Positions 54,038 through 64,000 of a stretch of 64,000 nucleotides of DNA are shown piece after piece (positions within the stretch are counted from its first letter, which is position 1; each line of letters begins with the position of its first letter). The DNA lies in NCBI GenBank assembly GCA_012184525.1, contig WOFQ01000049.1, forward strand, positions 62,001 through 126,000, read 5' to 3'. Below the pieces are notes generated by a model, which did not search any database, was not told where the DNA came from, and worked only from the letters and a program-made list of their open reading frames with translations. Position numbers and translations under genes: made by a program. The DNA is from Xenoacremonium recifei. Taxonomy: Eukaryota > Ascomycota > Sordariomycetes > Hypocreales > Nectriaceae.

Positions 54038-56144
54038 CTACCAAAGCTTCCCATGCGGTTCTTGGTCATGATCAATACCGTCCTCATTATCTTCTTCTTC
54101 CTCGACTTCAGTCACTCGAGAAGTCCACCATAAAGCGGATGAGCGCCAGGAGAACCACCATTCGACAGTGGTCCCTTCCAGATCCAATTCAACCCAGCGT
54201 CTCACACCTCTCTTGGATTCGCGTTCCTTTTGTGTGATGCAAGGCTTGGCATCAATCACAAATGGTTCGACGGCAGAGTCCATGAGGTCAAGACAGAGTT
54301 TGTCCCAAGGTTGGAGCGTGGTAGGCGAGCCAAGACAATCCAGGCGGACCTGTCCAAGGCATGCTGAAGATCCGTCGGCGTAGTCCAAAACCAAACCAGT
54401 GACCCGAGTGATGTCTTTGATCTCGTACTGACAGACGCTGAATGCGACAACATTGTCAAGCCGAGCCGTAGAAAAGTAGATGTGGGTATTGGGGAATGTA
54501 TCAGGAGTAATCAGGTGACATGATCTTGGAACAGGAACGGCCGGAGGTCGACGGTCAGGATTCGTGGGCCACTGAGGCGCAAAGGCAAGCTTATTTATGC
54601 CAAGGGGATAGCGGTAAGTATCGTAGAAGAAGTTACCGGGCCATCCTTGGTGTGCTTCCAACAGCTTCCATTCAAGCTCAGTGTTGTCCTCGAATGTATG
54701 CCCGCCCATGACAATGGTGCGTCCCGTGGTTGTTTTGAGAACCACTGCGAGGGCGTGATTCGAGCCTGGGGTTCTTCGTCGCCAAATCTCGACGATCTTC
54801 TCGTCCTCTTGGATAGGAGTATATAGGAACACAGCGTCATCCGGACTGTTGTCATAGAAGTCCAATTTATCTCCTGGCACGTGAGAGTGGAAAGAGATGG
54901 GCGCATGGCGGCAACAAGCTGAAATACCGTTCATGGTAGGAACGTTGTACTGGAGCACGGCCATTCGAAGAGGCGAGTTGTTGAGGAGCGGATGCCTGAA
55001 GAAGGTCTCCTGTCTCATGGTCCCAACGGTGGGCAGAGGGACGGCCCATTGATCATGGTTACGGGTCGTTTGGTAGCCAGGATAGTGTTTGACTCCATAG
55101 CTCAGGGACCGAAGTCTTGTCCCCTGTTTCCTTGGGGTTAGTCTGATTCATGAGTTTCAAGAGGCGGGAAGAAAGACTAACGTCATGATGAAGTCTAATC
55201 ATCTGATCTTGGGCACCATGAACAAGGTCCAATGGAATGACCTTCCACCAGACACCGGGCTCGGCATCCCACAGAGGTGGTCGGTGGCCATCGAGAATCA
55301 CGTCCCGGATGCCGAAGGCATCCTCACAGACGTACATGATTTCCGGGGGGGCACGGCCATCCCAGACGGGGCACCCTACATTCTTCATTCCAGTGACGTA
55401 CTGTCGCCCTTCGTGCTGCATGTATTGACATTCATATTCGAAATAGATGTCAATGGGACCCCAATAGGCGCTGGTGGAGAGCATCGGCTGGTCCAGCATC
55501 TCGACGCTTTGGGCAGCGGCGTATTCATTGACCAGCCAGAAGGCGATGTTGAATCGCACTTCATAGGGCAAATCTCTCCCAAGCGACATCACCGTTGCCA
55601 AGTGGTGTTGCAAATGTCGCTTACGCGCCGCCACCCACTGGGACGGCGGATCAAAGCTGTAGGCCATCTTTTGAACGAAGTTCCAAAGGGACCAAACTGG
55701 GGCCAGAGGCAGACAGGACTCATGAATCCATGCGCCTGTTCCGTCAGGATGGGGGCAGAGATGACGACAATCGCAATAGTCAAACCCAAGTCTCGTGTCC
55801 TCGTAATGATTTCCGTGCTGGAAGACAAAAAACCCGGACGCGAGGTTTGCGTTGTTGACTGGAAGAGTCAGTCATGGGTTCATTGGGGAACAAGGAGGAC
55901 ACTTACTAGCCCAGGTGCGGTCTCCGAGCTCTACAGCAATGTTGCAAACAGCACATCGAGAGTTAGGGACGCAAACACGCGGTTTGGCGAAGGGAAGGTC
56001 TTCTGGAAAATGATCCATTATGATCATGAGTTGAGACTGATAGGCGGTCAAGTCTTGATGCTGGTTCGTGGTGGAAGGTTGAAGCTCAGGAGCCGCGTTT
56101 GGGGCCTGAGGCTGATGCAACGTCAAGGTTTGGGACTGCTCCAT
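54038..56144 (-). CDS. Fungal protein of unknown function with Cys/His-rich N-terminal region
   Basis: There are three exons: 56144-55907, 55858-55182 and 55123-54038, with introns of 48 and 58 nt that restore the frame across two apparent ends. The protein is 666 aa. After a Gln-rich leader (possible alternative start at MDHFPEDLPF) comes a Cys/His cluster: CAVC, then DYCDCRHLC, then WIHESC, a treble-clef-like set. Next is an F-box-like stretch (LGRDLPYEVRFNIAFWLVNEY), followed by a long conserved-looking domain with CCRHAPISFHSHVPGDKLDF and HLITPDTFPNTHIYFSTARL, ending in an acidic tail. The architecture resembles large families of fungal proteins of unknown role that start with a small zinc motif and an F-box-like helix. 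No enzymatic residues are recognised. Confidence 0.7.
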
Positions 56145-57580
56145 GATTGATGCTTGATGCCGATTCGTGGTATAGGGCTGATGCTGGCTCGTAGGATAGC
56201 GTAAGATAGGCTGGACGCTGATGCACTGACAGGGTTGAGGCTCAAAGCGCCCCCAAGACAGGTGTTGAAGCAGGGGATGGCAGCAATGTGAGTTGACAGA
56301 AGATGGCAGAAGTTGACAAAATCAGTGGCAGGCTCCCCCGAGAAGCAGGAGCAGGAGACGGAAGCAACCACCTGAGAACGATGAGAAGAAGGAGAAACCA
56401 GGTTTTCAGAGGAGATGGGCGACCCCGCCTTTATGAGCGCGGGATGCATGTGAACTGCCTGCATACTGCACTTCGAGTTCATTGGATACATTGCAGCCTC
56501 GTTGCCATTGCAGCCCAATGCAGCTTCTTGCAGCCATGGTCGAGGCCGCCCGGATAGCTAGCGCTGTCCAACACTACCAAAAATAGCACCAAAGATACCA
56601 ACACAGTCAATCCATGAGTTGGCAAGGGGAAAACAAGACTCAATGGGCTTCGAGATGATGTTTGCTCGCGCGCATCGTCGCCGGGTTCAGCGAGTTTCGA
56701 CAACGGAACGGCTTGACAAACGCGCCCCTCCGGACTTGTCTCTGCGGCAAAGACACTAGTACGCCCTATTTCTGCAGGTGATGTAACAAACAATCCTTTT
56801 AGGTAGAGATGCAGAAAAAGCCTGCCTGTCTATTGGTGTGTGTGCGGTCCTCCGCCAGAGCTAGGGAATTCTTCTGTTTGCTAGTCAGCTGAATATCCAC
56901 CGTCCAATCCTCGATTTGTTGTTTCTTTTTTCTATCCCGCGCCTCCACTTCTAGACCAGCCTATTGTGCGCAATTGGGCAAAGATCAGCGCCATCGTGAA
57001 GCGGCAAACAAGTCATCATCCGGGCTTCTGCATGGCTGCGGTATCTTTGGAAGCTCACCGCAGTCGGAGGTGTGACAAGCAAACGAGGGAATTGTAATTT
57101 GAATACGGAGATTATCGTCGCCACGTAATGTCTCAAGAAAATCACGCAAGGTGCAACAAACACATGCAAGAGACCGCGAAAACGAGGCTTTGCGAAACCA
57201 TCCTCGTAACTCATGTTTGATATCTACGGGCTGGCTAGCAACCCTTGGCAATATGTACGGAGAGAAAGATACGTGTCAAGCCAATTCAATCGGCAACATG
57301 GGGCGGAAAGGACAGACCAGGGTCAACCAACAGAACAGTCCAGGCAGACGAGAGCAAAGCCTCGAATTGTGGGCTTCGTCCTCAGGGCCGGGGCACTCAT
57401 GCGGACCTCAACTCAGAGAGAGGAGACAGAACACAAACCCGCCTCAGTTGTACCCCCTCAGTTGTCCCAAGCAATGCAGAAGCTCCGAGAGCGGCGAGCT
57501 GAGTCAGCGAAGAACATGAACAAGCATCGTTGTTGTTAGTGTGCTCCTCTATGCAGTGCATAGGTCGTACCGTCAGGTCC
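56145..57580. other. 1.4 kb without a supported gene
   Basis: The left part is the promoter of the 666-aa gene. Open frames on both strands here are short and show no motif. Confidence 0.4.
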
Positions 57581-58416
57581 TTATTCAACGTGCCCATCCC
57601 AGTGACCAGCAATGAAGCGGCAATCGCTTCCGGTGAAAGCCTCGGAGCCGAATTGCATAGCTTTCCATTAGGATTAGCATCCATGAATGACTTAAGGGAC
57701 CACCAAGACGAAGGCAACTTACTGATGAGATACTGTTTTGTAGCAGGGAAGGCATAGTGATTGGTGAGATAGTCGAAGAAGGGCTTGATGTCCGAAGAGA
57801 ACTGGTAGATAGGGCTAGGTGCCACAAACGAGTAGGTATACATCGGGCCGACGGTATCAACCCAAAGATCCCAGCTGAGGCCATCAACGATGACCGTTCC
57901 CACCGACGAACCGATGGGATCAACACCACCAAGTCGAGCGAGCCTGGTTCGGAGTTATGCCCAGGCCTTCTCTGTAGTCATGCTAGAGTGAACGTACCAG
58001 ATCATCAGTTCGTAATCACCACTATCGGTGTCATGGTCAGGGTCGGCAGCGGTGAAGATGTCATAGTTGACGTTGGCTCGGATATCGTCCCCTTCATAGC
58101 TCCATGCTGCAGAGTTTGGCATAGTCCCAATGTTGCTGACGAGTTTCTGGGAGGATAGCACGGCGCCAGCATGTGCATAGCTCTTGACGTCATCGTCACC
58201 TCCAGACCACGTCCAATCAGTGTGCCAAGAGATGCCTCCGGTGTTGATGCTGTCAAGATACGAGCATTGAGTGCCAGTTCCAGAACTGGATCCCCACTCG
58301 TTGTTGTTGATGTACCATCCGTCAGCAGAATAGTACGCATACTGGGAGCAAAGAGTTTCGACTTGGGCCCAAGCCAGGGGCGACAGAATGGTGAGAAGGG
58401 TAATTGAGTTCTTCAT
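57581..58416 (-). CDS. GH12 endoglucanase/xyloglucanase, secreted
   Basis: There are three exons: 58416-57998, 57943-57723 and 57660-57581, with introns of 54 and 62 nt; total 239 aa, the standard GH12 length. Residues 1-17 (MKNSITLLTILSPLAWA) are a signal peptide. Family marks are YYSADGWYINNNEWGSSSG, WHTDWTWSGG, DIFTAADPDHDTDSGDYELM (nucleophile Glu about 136), GGVDPIGSSVGTV and QFGSEAFTG (acid/base Glu about 220). The enzyme hydrolyses internal beta-1,4-glucan bonds, often xyloglucan, outside the cell by a retaining mechanism. No carbohydrate-binding module is fused. The reading frame appears fully intact. Its promoter (from 58417) shows several CGG/CCG triplets near 58610-58650. Confidence 0.92.
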
Positions 58417-61140
58417 GTTGGCTCTGAAGACAATATGTACAGGTTGAAGAAAGGATAAAGAGGCGACGATTGTTACCGAGAAATAGAACACATTCCAGAA
58501 TGGTTACTGTCTCTGGCTTCGAGAAAGGCTACCATCAATCTCTTCAGACTGAACTATATAATAGTCGTGATGCTCGGACTCCGGAGCTGAGGTGGACATC
58601 TCGGCCATCTCAGAGCCCCCGGCCGGACCCCATCGGGCTTGACCCGAGACGTGTAAGTTGCAACGTACGATCTCAAAGCATGTTCCATCCTCCATTCAGA
58701 GATCATCCGCAACCCCCGATTAGGCAAAGGCCTGGAAAAATCCGAGCTTATGGAAGCTATTCCGGGGTAGTCCCCGCACGAAGGATCCAAATCGGCCCGC
58801 TGGTGTTTCAACCCAGGACCAAGACACTAGGAGCATATTAAGGAGACTCAGTGGCCTTCTCGCAATTATCGGCCGACAGGCCGGTCGGAGCCACTTCGCC
58901 CGAGGGATCGGGAGTTACAATTTGCAATTGGTCACAGTTACGACAGTATATTGAAAGGAGACGTAAGGATCGTGGCTGAGACGTACTTGTAAGGGGGTTG
59001 CGTGGCACCGGCTCAACACCAAAGCGCAGAACACAGGATAAATGAAGTCAGAGGGGCAGCTCGATCCTTCAATCAGTTGACCTAGAATTTTCATATTTTT
59101 ATCCTCGTTCGATATTTGGAGGGACACCATTAGGTGATGTTCTCCTTTATAGATAACGTCCAAGTAAAGTTTCCTGACCCTCCCCCTTAATGGGTCCCAG
59201 CGTTCCGGAAATATGGACAGAAACACCCATTCTCCGTACGTACCAAACTTATATCCGCCAACTACTGACGACCAGGCTGGAGAGAATTTTCTGGCCCGCT
59301 TTCGAAGCCAGATGGATCCTCGTTACTGACGTGGTCCCTGGTCAACAAGGATCCAATCGGGTGAGGACAACTGCTCGTTTTGGGTCAGTTCGGATGAGGT
59401 GACATTCAAAAAGCTTGTTTCTATCGGTCTGCAATGGGGTCGGCCCAATGGAGACACCGACAGCCCGTGATTCGTTCGAGGTTACCCCCCTGAACAAAAT
59501 CAGTAATATCTCAATGGCCCGAGTTGCTACGAAGCAGGGGTTCTAAAAGCTCCGTAAAAGCTGATGGGAGCAAGTCTCACTGTTTTCCAATGTGTTAGGG
59601 CCGTGCTTCGCCGCGGGAGTCGATAAAAGCCCCCAAGATACGCTCTCAACAGGCCTACACTTTGCAACTAACGAAGACGTAGTTGAGGCAAAGCACTGTG
59701 AAAAGGATCGGCTGTTCCTGCTCCTTTCGGCTTTCGTCAGTTATCAACATGATGCTACAACTTTTCGCGTTGCAAAATTGAGTCTTGCGAGCAAAAGGCC
59801 TTGTGTTCAAAGTAGGTGCACGAGAAGTGAAGCGCCACTTTCGCTACAAAGCCACATGGCAGGGCTTAGTTTGTTGAACTATAAATCCACGTGAAAGCAT
59901 GTATAGTTTAACTTGTTGTCATCCCTTTTCGGGTTGATTTGAGTTGGGGGCTTCCAAAACCTCGCTTTTATGAGTTTCCGCTTAGCTCCCAACACGCTGG
60001 AGAAAATTTGAGACGGAACTCGACTTGCGGTAAGTTTACTCATAAAGGACGTTCTCCTCTTGTTCGTCTTTAATGTGTCACTGTGCTGTACGAAGCATAC
60101 GCGCGGCGTAACCACAGAACGACCAATGTTGCCAGTTCGACGAGAATTTAACCCCCTAGTCTAAAATAGAGCGTGCCATAGAATACAGAGCAATGCCGTA
60201 TTGATCCCTGTAGCAGAAGTGTTAAAATTAATTTGATTCTGTAATGGAGAAGGAATTTTCCTCACACCACGTGCCCAAAAAAGAAAAAAAAAACCGGCCT
60301 TTCAACGTTGAACGTTGTAATCAATCCGAACATCGAAGCCCACGGGAGCTACAATACCAGAAAAGAGTAGGGCGGCACTAAAGGTACTATTTGCCTCTAG
60401 TTGCTTGATTCACAACAGTTACAAGTATGTAAGTATTCGCGAAGTGAAGCCTTATACGATCTTGAGGATTTGCTTATGTTTGGGTCTGACATTCATTTGG
60501 AAGTACTCGCTTCACCAAACACGTTGCATAGGCGCAGCAATTGTTTGATGATTACTGAACACGTTTAAATTCACTGGAATCTCATTGAGACTGATTTGGA
60601 GCATGGTCTCGGTGATTGAATGGGTGTGGCTTTCTGTCCATTTCTCAACGGAACGGTGGAAATGCGGCCGAGACATTCGGCCTCGGTGTTTTCCGGAAGA
60701 GCAGTCCGCAATCCGCGGTGGGCACAACGGGTTGAAAGTCTGTCTCGTGGCTGAGACATACATTGAAGGGCTCAGCTGACATCCACCTGACTGAGGACGT
60801 GGACAAAAGCTGTTGGTAGGGGATGGGTGGCCTTCATCTTGCAACTCCATTTATTTTTGCTCCTCCAAGGCGATCGTCGTGAGATCCGCATCGTCTTCTT
60901 GGGTCCGAACCGATATTCATCACTCTTAGGAGCATCCTAGCTTCGCATAATTCGAGGCCCATCTTTATCGACAACGTTCCGTACTAGTTGCGGCATTCTT
61001 GATCCTCTCCTCCCTTCAATCGACCCACCTTGAAGAGGATTGCCTCTTAGCAACTTCGCTTCGCCATTAGACCCGAAGCTAGGTATTCCAGAAGCTCTTT
61101 AAAATATGTGGAGTATCGACTAAGCTCTGGAGATCAAGCA
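58417..61140. other. 2.7 kb gene-poor stretch
   Basis: No gene is supported. The left end is the GH12 promoter and the right end the promoter of the small Cys-rich protein. An A run occurs at 60279-60292. Confidence 0.4.
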
Positions 61141-61491
61141 ATGGGGTCACTTCATCCGGACCAAGCTCGACAAGCGCGTAAGCGAGGCATCGATGCCGCC
61201 GCAACTTCGGACGAGACCGCCGAGCGTGAAAGATCCATATCTCGCAACCGAGAGATTGAAGAAAGGGGCGAAGTGGTCGCTTCCTTTCTCCTTTACAAGC
61301 AAGATCGTCGAGATAGGGAGGAGCGGAGCAAGAAAGAGGGGAACCGTTTCGAGAAGCCGATCCGGTATAGAAGGCGAGGTGTCTTCTGCCACTCATGCCA
61401 GAAGCATCGAGAGTTCACGACTGAAGTTATTTGCCCGGATTGTGGCCACGAGCGATGCCTAATGTGTATGGCCGAAGTTAAGGAGGATTAG
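61141..61491 (+). CDS. Small basic protein with three CxxC pairs (zinc-ribbon-like)
   Basis: A single-exon 116-aa ORF; an in-frame upstream ATG at 61108 would add 11 residues. The first 80 residues are highly charged and probably helical (RDREERSKKEGNRFEKPIRYRRR). The C-terminus holds CHSC, CPDC and CLMC at Cys 83/86, 98/101 and 106/109, a pattern able to bind one or two zinc ions. No named family is recognised. It resembles small fungal zinc-ribbon proteins and could be a nuclear or RNA-associated factor, but this is not shown by the sequence. Confidence 0.55.
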   Translation: MGSLHPDQARQARKRGIDAAATSDETAERERSISRNREIEERGEVVASFLLYKQDRRDREERSKKEGNRFEKPIRYRRRGVFCHSCQKHREFTTEVICPDCGHERCLMCMAEVKED

Positions 61492-62985
61492 GATTAGAGA
61501 GTTCTAGAAGGCTGTCGCGAGGCAATATTCGATTGATTTTATCATGATTGAGGGTAGATCAATTAACTAGGGGTAGCTTGCCTCTGGACTATCAGCGCAT
61601 CGTTTTGAAGTTGGAAGTTGTCGCTGCCCATTCAGTCCTTAACTTAACCAAAATCTAGGGTCATCTGAATGTTTCGTACTCCTCAAACTCGGAAACTCCA
61701 ACAGACTGTTCTCAAGAAGAACATGACTTTCTGTTCTTGTGTGGTTGAAATATACTGGGAATCAACGTTGCACGACAGGCGCCGAGTTTGCGAGACATGC
61801 TTCCGATCCATATCAAGATACGCCATGGAGTTAATACTATCCATGGTGCAGTTGTCCATTATCTTGAACTTGATGCGCCTTGCCGGTTCTGATAAGTCTA
61901 TCTCTATGCGTAAGGAGACTAGGCGAACTTCTTGACATTGCTTTCGTAGCCACGCTTTCAGTCTACGTAAAGCATGACAAAAGTATGCTCACGAGAACTA
62001 AGGGCTTTGAGGAGTGCAGACTCCATATAATGCTTGGTTCAGTGGACTACACGACACTCCCAAACCCGATTTCAATCCCCATATTCCAGCAACCCTCACC
62101 ACCACGTTTACCCCTTACTGACAAATGATGTCACCACCACGCTCAAGGTTGATCACAAACTCGTTTCAAAAAGAAAAGATATCCGAAGGTGGCATAGGGA
62201 CTGCTGCGGGCGAGGCTTTGCTAGACTTCAAATTCTTACGCCCAAAACATTGGTTCAAGGTGCTCTCTTCTCAACTGTGAGTATTCAAGCGGGGTGAGGT
62301 TAGCGAGCCGACCTCTCCATCCAACTAACGAAGGTCCGCGATCCCTGCCAGGGTGTGAGAAACCACGAAGGAGGCCGCGGAATCGGAAAAGGCAACCGAA
62401 ATCTAAAATGAGGCGGAAAACTTAGGCGCGGAGCAGTGATATCAGAGGGAGCATGTTTGCACCTCAAGGCAATGCCCAACACTTCTCGGTCTAGATCACT
62501 ACCAGCGCCGCTGCATTCGCGCCTAAAACAGGCCTTTCCGTAACCCACTACTGCACTCGGTGTTTGTCGTGGTCGTCTTTCTAAGCATTGCGGACGAACA
62601 AAGTGCAGGATAGAGGCTTCGCCACGGTGCAGAGATGCATCACCAACCCATACAACACAGGCCACGACAGTGAGGTTCTCCATGCTTCCTGCGCCCTGCT
62701 GGCGACCTCAACTGCACTGCATCATCCTTTCGCCGCTCGCCCTGCTGTCCGCCCCAAAAGCAGTGGCTAAGCACTCTACGGAGGCTGTTACCAGGGCTCC
62801 GGCTGGGAGAAGCAATGAGAAGCAACGCTAGCTTGGCCTAGTGAGCTGGGCGCCCAGGGTCTTCCTCCCCTATAAGTAGCCCCTCATCTCGGGCGTCAAC
62901 TCTTTCATCTGGTCTCGTTTTTTCACCAAGAAAGCTTCAAATGTCTGCCAAGTAAATCAAACCAGTTCTACAAGATTCGGCCAAC
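61492..62985. other. 1.5 kb without a supported gene
   Basis: Scattered short frames show no motif. The last part is the promoter and leader of the bZIP gene. A four-codon upstream ORF (ATG at 62941, stop at 62953-62955) lies 30 bases before the bZIP start. Confidence 0.4.
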
Positions 62986-63692
62986 ATGGAGAACTTTCCT
63001 CGGGTTCGTAATATTCTTGTCTTGTCGTCCCTTATCTATCCCCAGTGCTGATTCAAAAGCAGAGCCATGATGGCAATTGGTTCTGGGGTTGTTGGGTCCC
63101 GGAACCCACAAAGCAGCTCCATGATCCAAGGAATGCTGTCCCAATGTCACCCGAATCTCCTGTCGCTCATCACTTTGATATGAGTGATCCCACCCCTATG
63201 ACGCCCGAATCTCTTGGCGATTATTACCCTGAGCTCTCTTCTCAGCATCTATCCCTTCCTGCAAACCCTCAAGCCCATATCCTCCCGGTCCCGCACGTCA
63301 TGGAGCCAGAACCGGAACACATTCAGGCTCTGGTGCCACTCCGTCCTGCGGATGCTGCCACTGCACCGCTTGGAACGCCCATGATCGAATTGGCTGAACC
63401 GATCGACAGAGTCACGGGGTCAAGCGTACGACGAGACAAGCGAGTGCAAAATGCCTTAGCTGGCCGCAGATTTCGAAAGAAGAAGAAGGACAAGCAGTTG
63501 GCGGAGCTGGAAGAAGCCTGGTTAAGACGCGAGCGGGAACTGGAAGCCAAGATCATGGCCTTAACTGAGGAGCGAGACTGGTACCGCAGCGAGTATCATA
63601 CTGCCACCATGATGATTGGACTTGATCGCGTTGCTCGACGCGAGCCGCCCAAGCTCATCTCCTCGGCGCATTATCACCAGTACTGTGATTAA
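62986..63692 (+). CDS. bZIP transcription factor
   Basis: Exon 1 is 62986-63007 and exon 2 is 63046-63692, with a short 38-nt intron (GTAATA..CCCCAG) that joins MENFPRV to LLIQKQSHDG; total 222 aa. If this intron is wrong, translation could start at an internal Met near residue 41. The basic region RRDKRVQNALAGRRFRKKKK (about 136-155) has the N-x7-R signature (N143, R151). A leucine-zipper-like coiled coil follows (LAELEEAWLRRERELEAKIM). The N-terminal half is Pro-rich with MSPESP and MTPES repeats. It resembles the short Cys-3/GCN4-like group of fungal bZIPs. It acts in the nucleus; target genes are unknown. A tiny upstream ORF could damp translation. Confidence 0.75.
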
Positions 63693-64000
63693 GAGGCTAT
63701 TGCTTTGCTCGGAGAAGGGGCAACGGTTGCTACGTGGATGGATAGATAGTTTCTTTTGTCCATTTCTTTTGTTCGTTTCTTGTGTTCGGTCCTTGGGTTA
63801 AGAATGACAATATAGCAAATGTTTGACTTTGGCAAGCCTTTCCTTCTGGTTATTTCAGGGGCATGCTGTCTTCCCTTTTGTCTTGGAACATGCCCATCAA
63901 GCTTGCAATAGTGTGGGTGAACTTTGACATCCACCTTACGTCGGCGAACGAACGCAACCATGTAGTTAGATGTCCTCTTGATGCCCAACCTACAATCATC
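63693..64000. other. 3' region of the bZIP gene, no gene seen
   Basis: A T-rich tail follows the bZIP stop. No further gene is supported to the window end. Confidence 0.4.

Noticed and set aside
1..64000. CRISPR array, bacterial operon or phage-like system
   Set aside because: The window is eukaryotic (introns, intron-bearing tRNA, fungal domains); no regularly spaced repeat-spacer structure was found.

Overview
The window looks like nuclear DNA from a filamentous ascomycete (Pezizomycotina, most likely a Sordariomycete). The genes carry many short introns (about 38-93 nt) with GTRNGT donors and YAG acceptors. The gene set fits: an NLR-like NACHT-WD40 protein, a Zn2Cys6 regulator, secreted CAZymes, fungal-only DUF7924-type genes, a bZIP factor and an intron-bearing tRNA-Met. 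No search could be run, so all names rest on reading protein motifs. Gene models were built by hand, joining exons at splice sites that keep the frame.

Layout. 1-3457: 3' part of a NACHT-WD40 NLR-like gene. 3611-7594: a divergent pair, a secreted beta-helix protein (-) and an alginate-lyase-family protein (+), around a 1.1-kb shared upstream region. 8827-10145: a broken DUF7924-type gene. 10269-21920: the clearest functional unit, with a Zn2Cys6 regulator, a Dal5-type MFS permease, an FAD-dependent amino acid/amine oxidase (all -), and a divergent 1330-aa hydantoinase/5-oxoprolinase with ten introns, one of them GC-AG. A perfect CGG-N6-CCG palindrome lies upstream of the permease. The set reads as an uptake-and-oxidation pathway for a cyclic amide such as 5-oxoproline or a hydantoin. 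22773-24355: a second broken DUF7924-type gene. 26562-28130: a GH88 unsaturated uronyl hydrolase. 28481-29712: a casein-kinase-1-like protein that has lost the DFG aspartate. 32362-32700: a relic of a nucleoside-phosphorylase NLR effector domain. 32789-33664: an aminoglycoside/choline-phosphotransferase-fold kinase. 34389-39946: a divergent pair of aminoacyl-tRNA synthetase genes, TyrRS (apparently intact) and LeuRS (broken by an N-terminal frameshift and an internal TAG).

39947-44748 holds no firm gene but a degenerate composite tandem repeat (about 41.0-43.4 kb). Then come a C2H2-like protein (44749-45725), tRNA-Met (45933-46036, -), L-rhamnose mutarotase (46747-47161), a minisatellite (47881-48124), a RIP-like mutated kinase pseudogene (48870-49789) and an F-box pseudogene (50513-51358). 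Telomere-like CCCTAA repeats and an AT-rich island containing a scrap of LeuRS 3' coding sequence follow (51.6-52.4 kb). The right end carries an unnamed 666-aa protein (54038-56144, -), a GH12 endoglucanase (57581-58416, -), a small triple-CxxC protein (61141-61491) and a bZIP factor (62986-63692).

Overall this is accessory, partly decaying sequence: intact catabolic and cell-wall-degrading genes are interspersed with at least six broken genes, repeats and an interstitial telomere-like tract.
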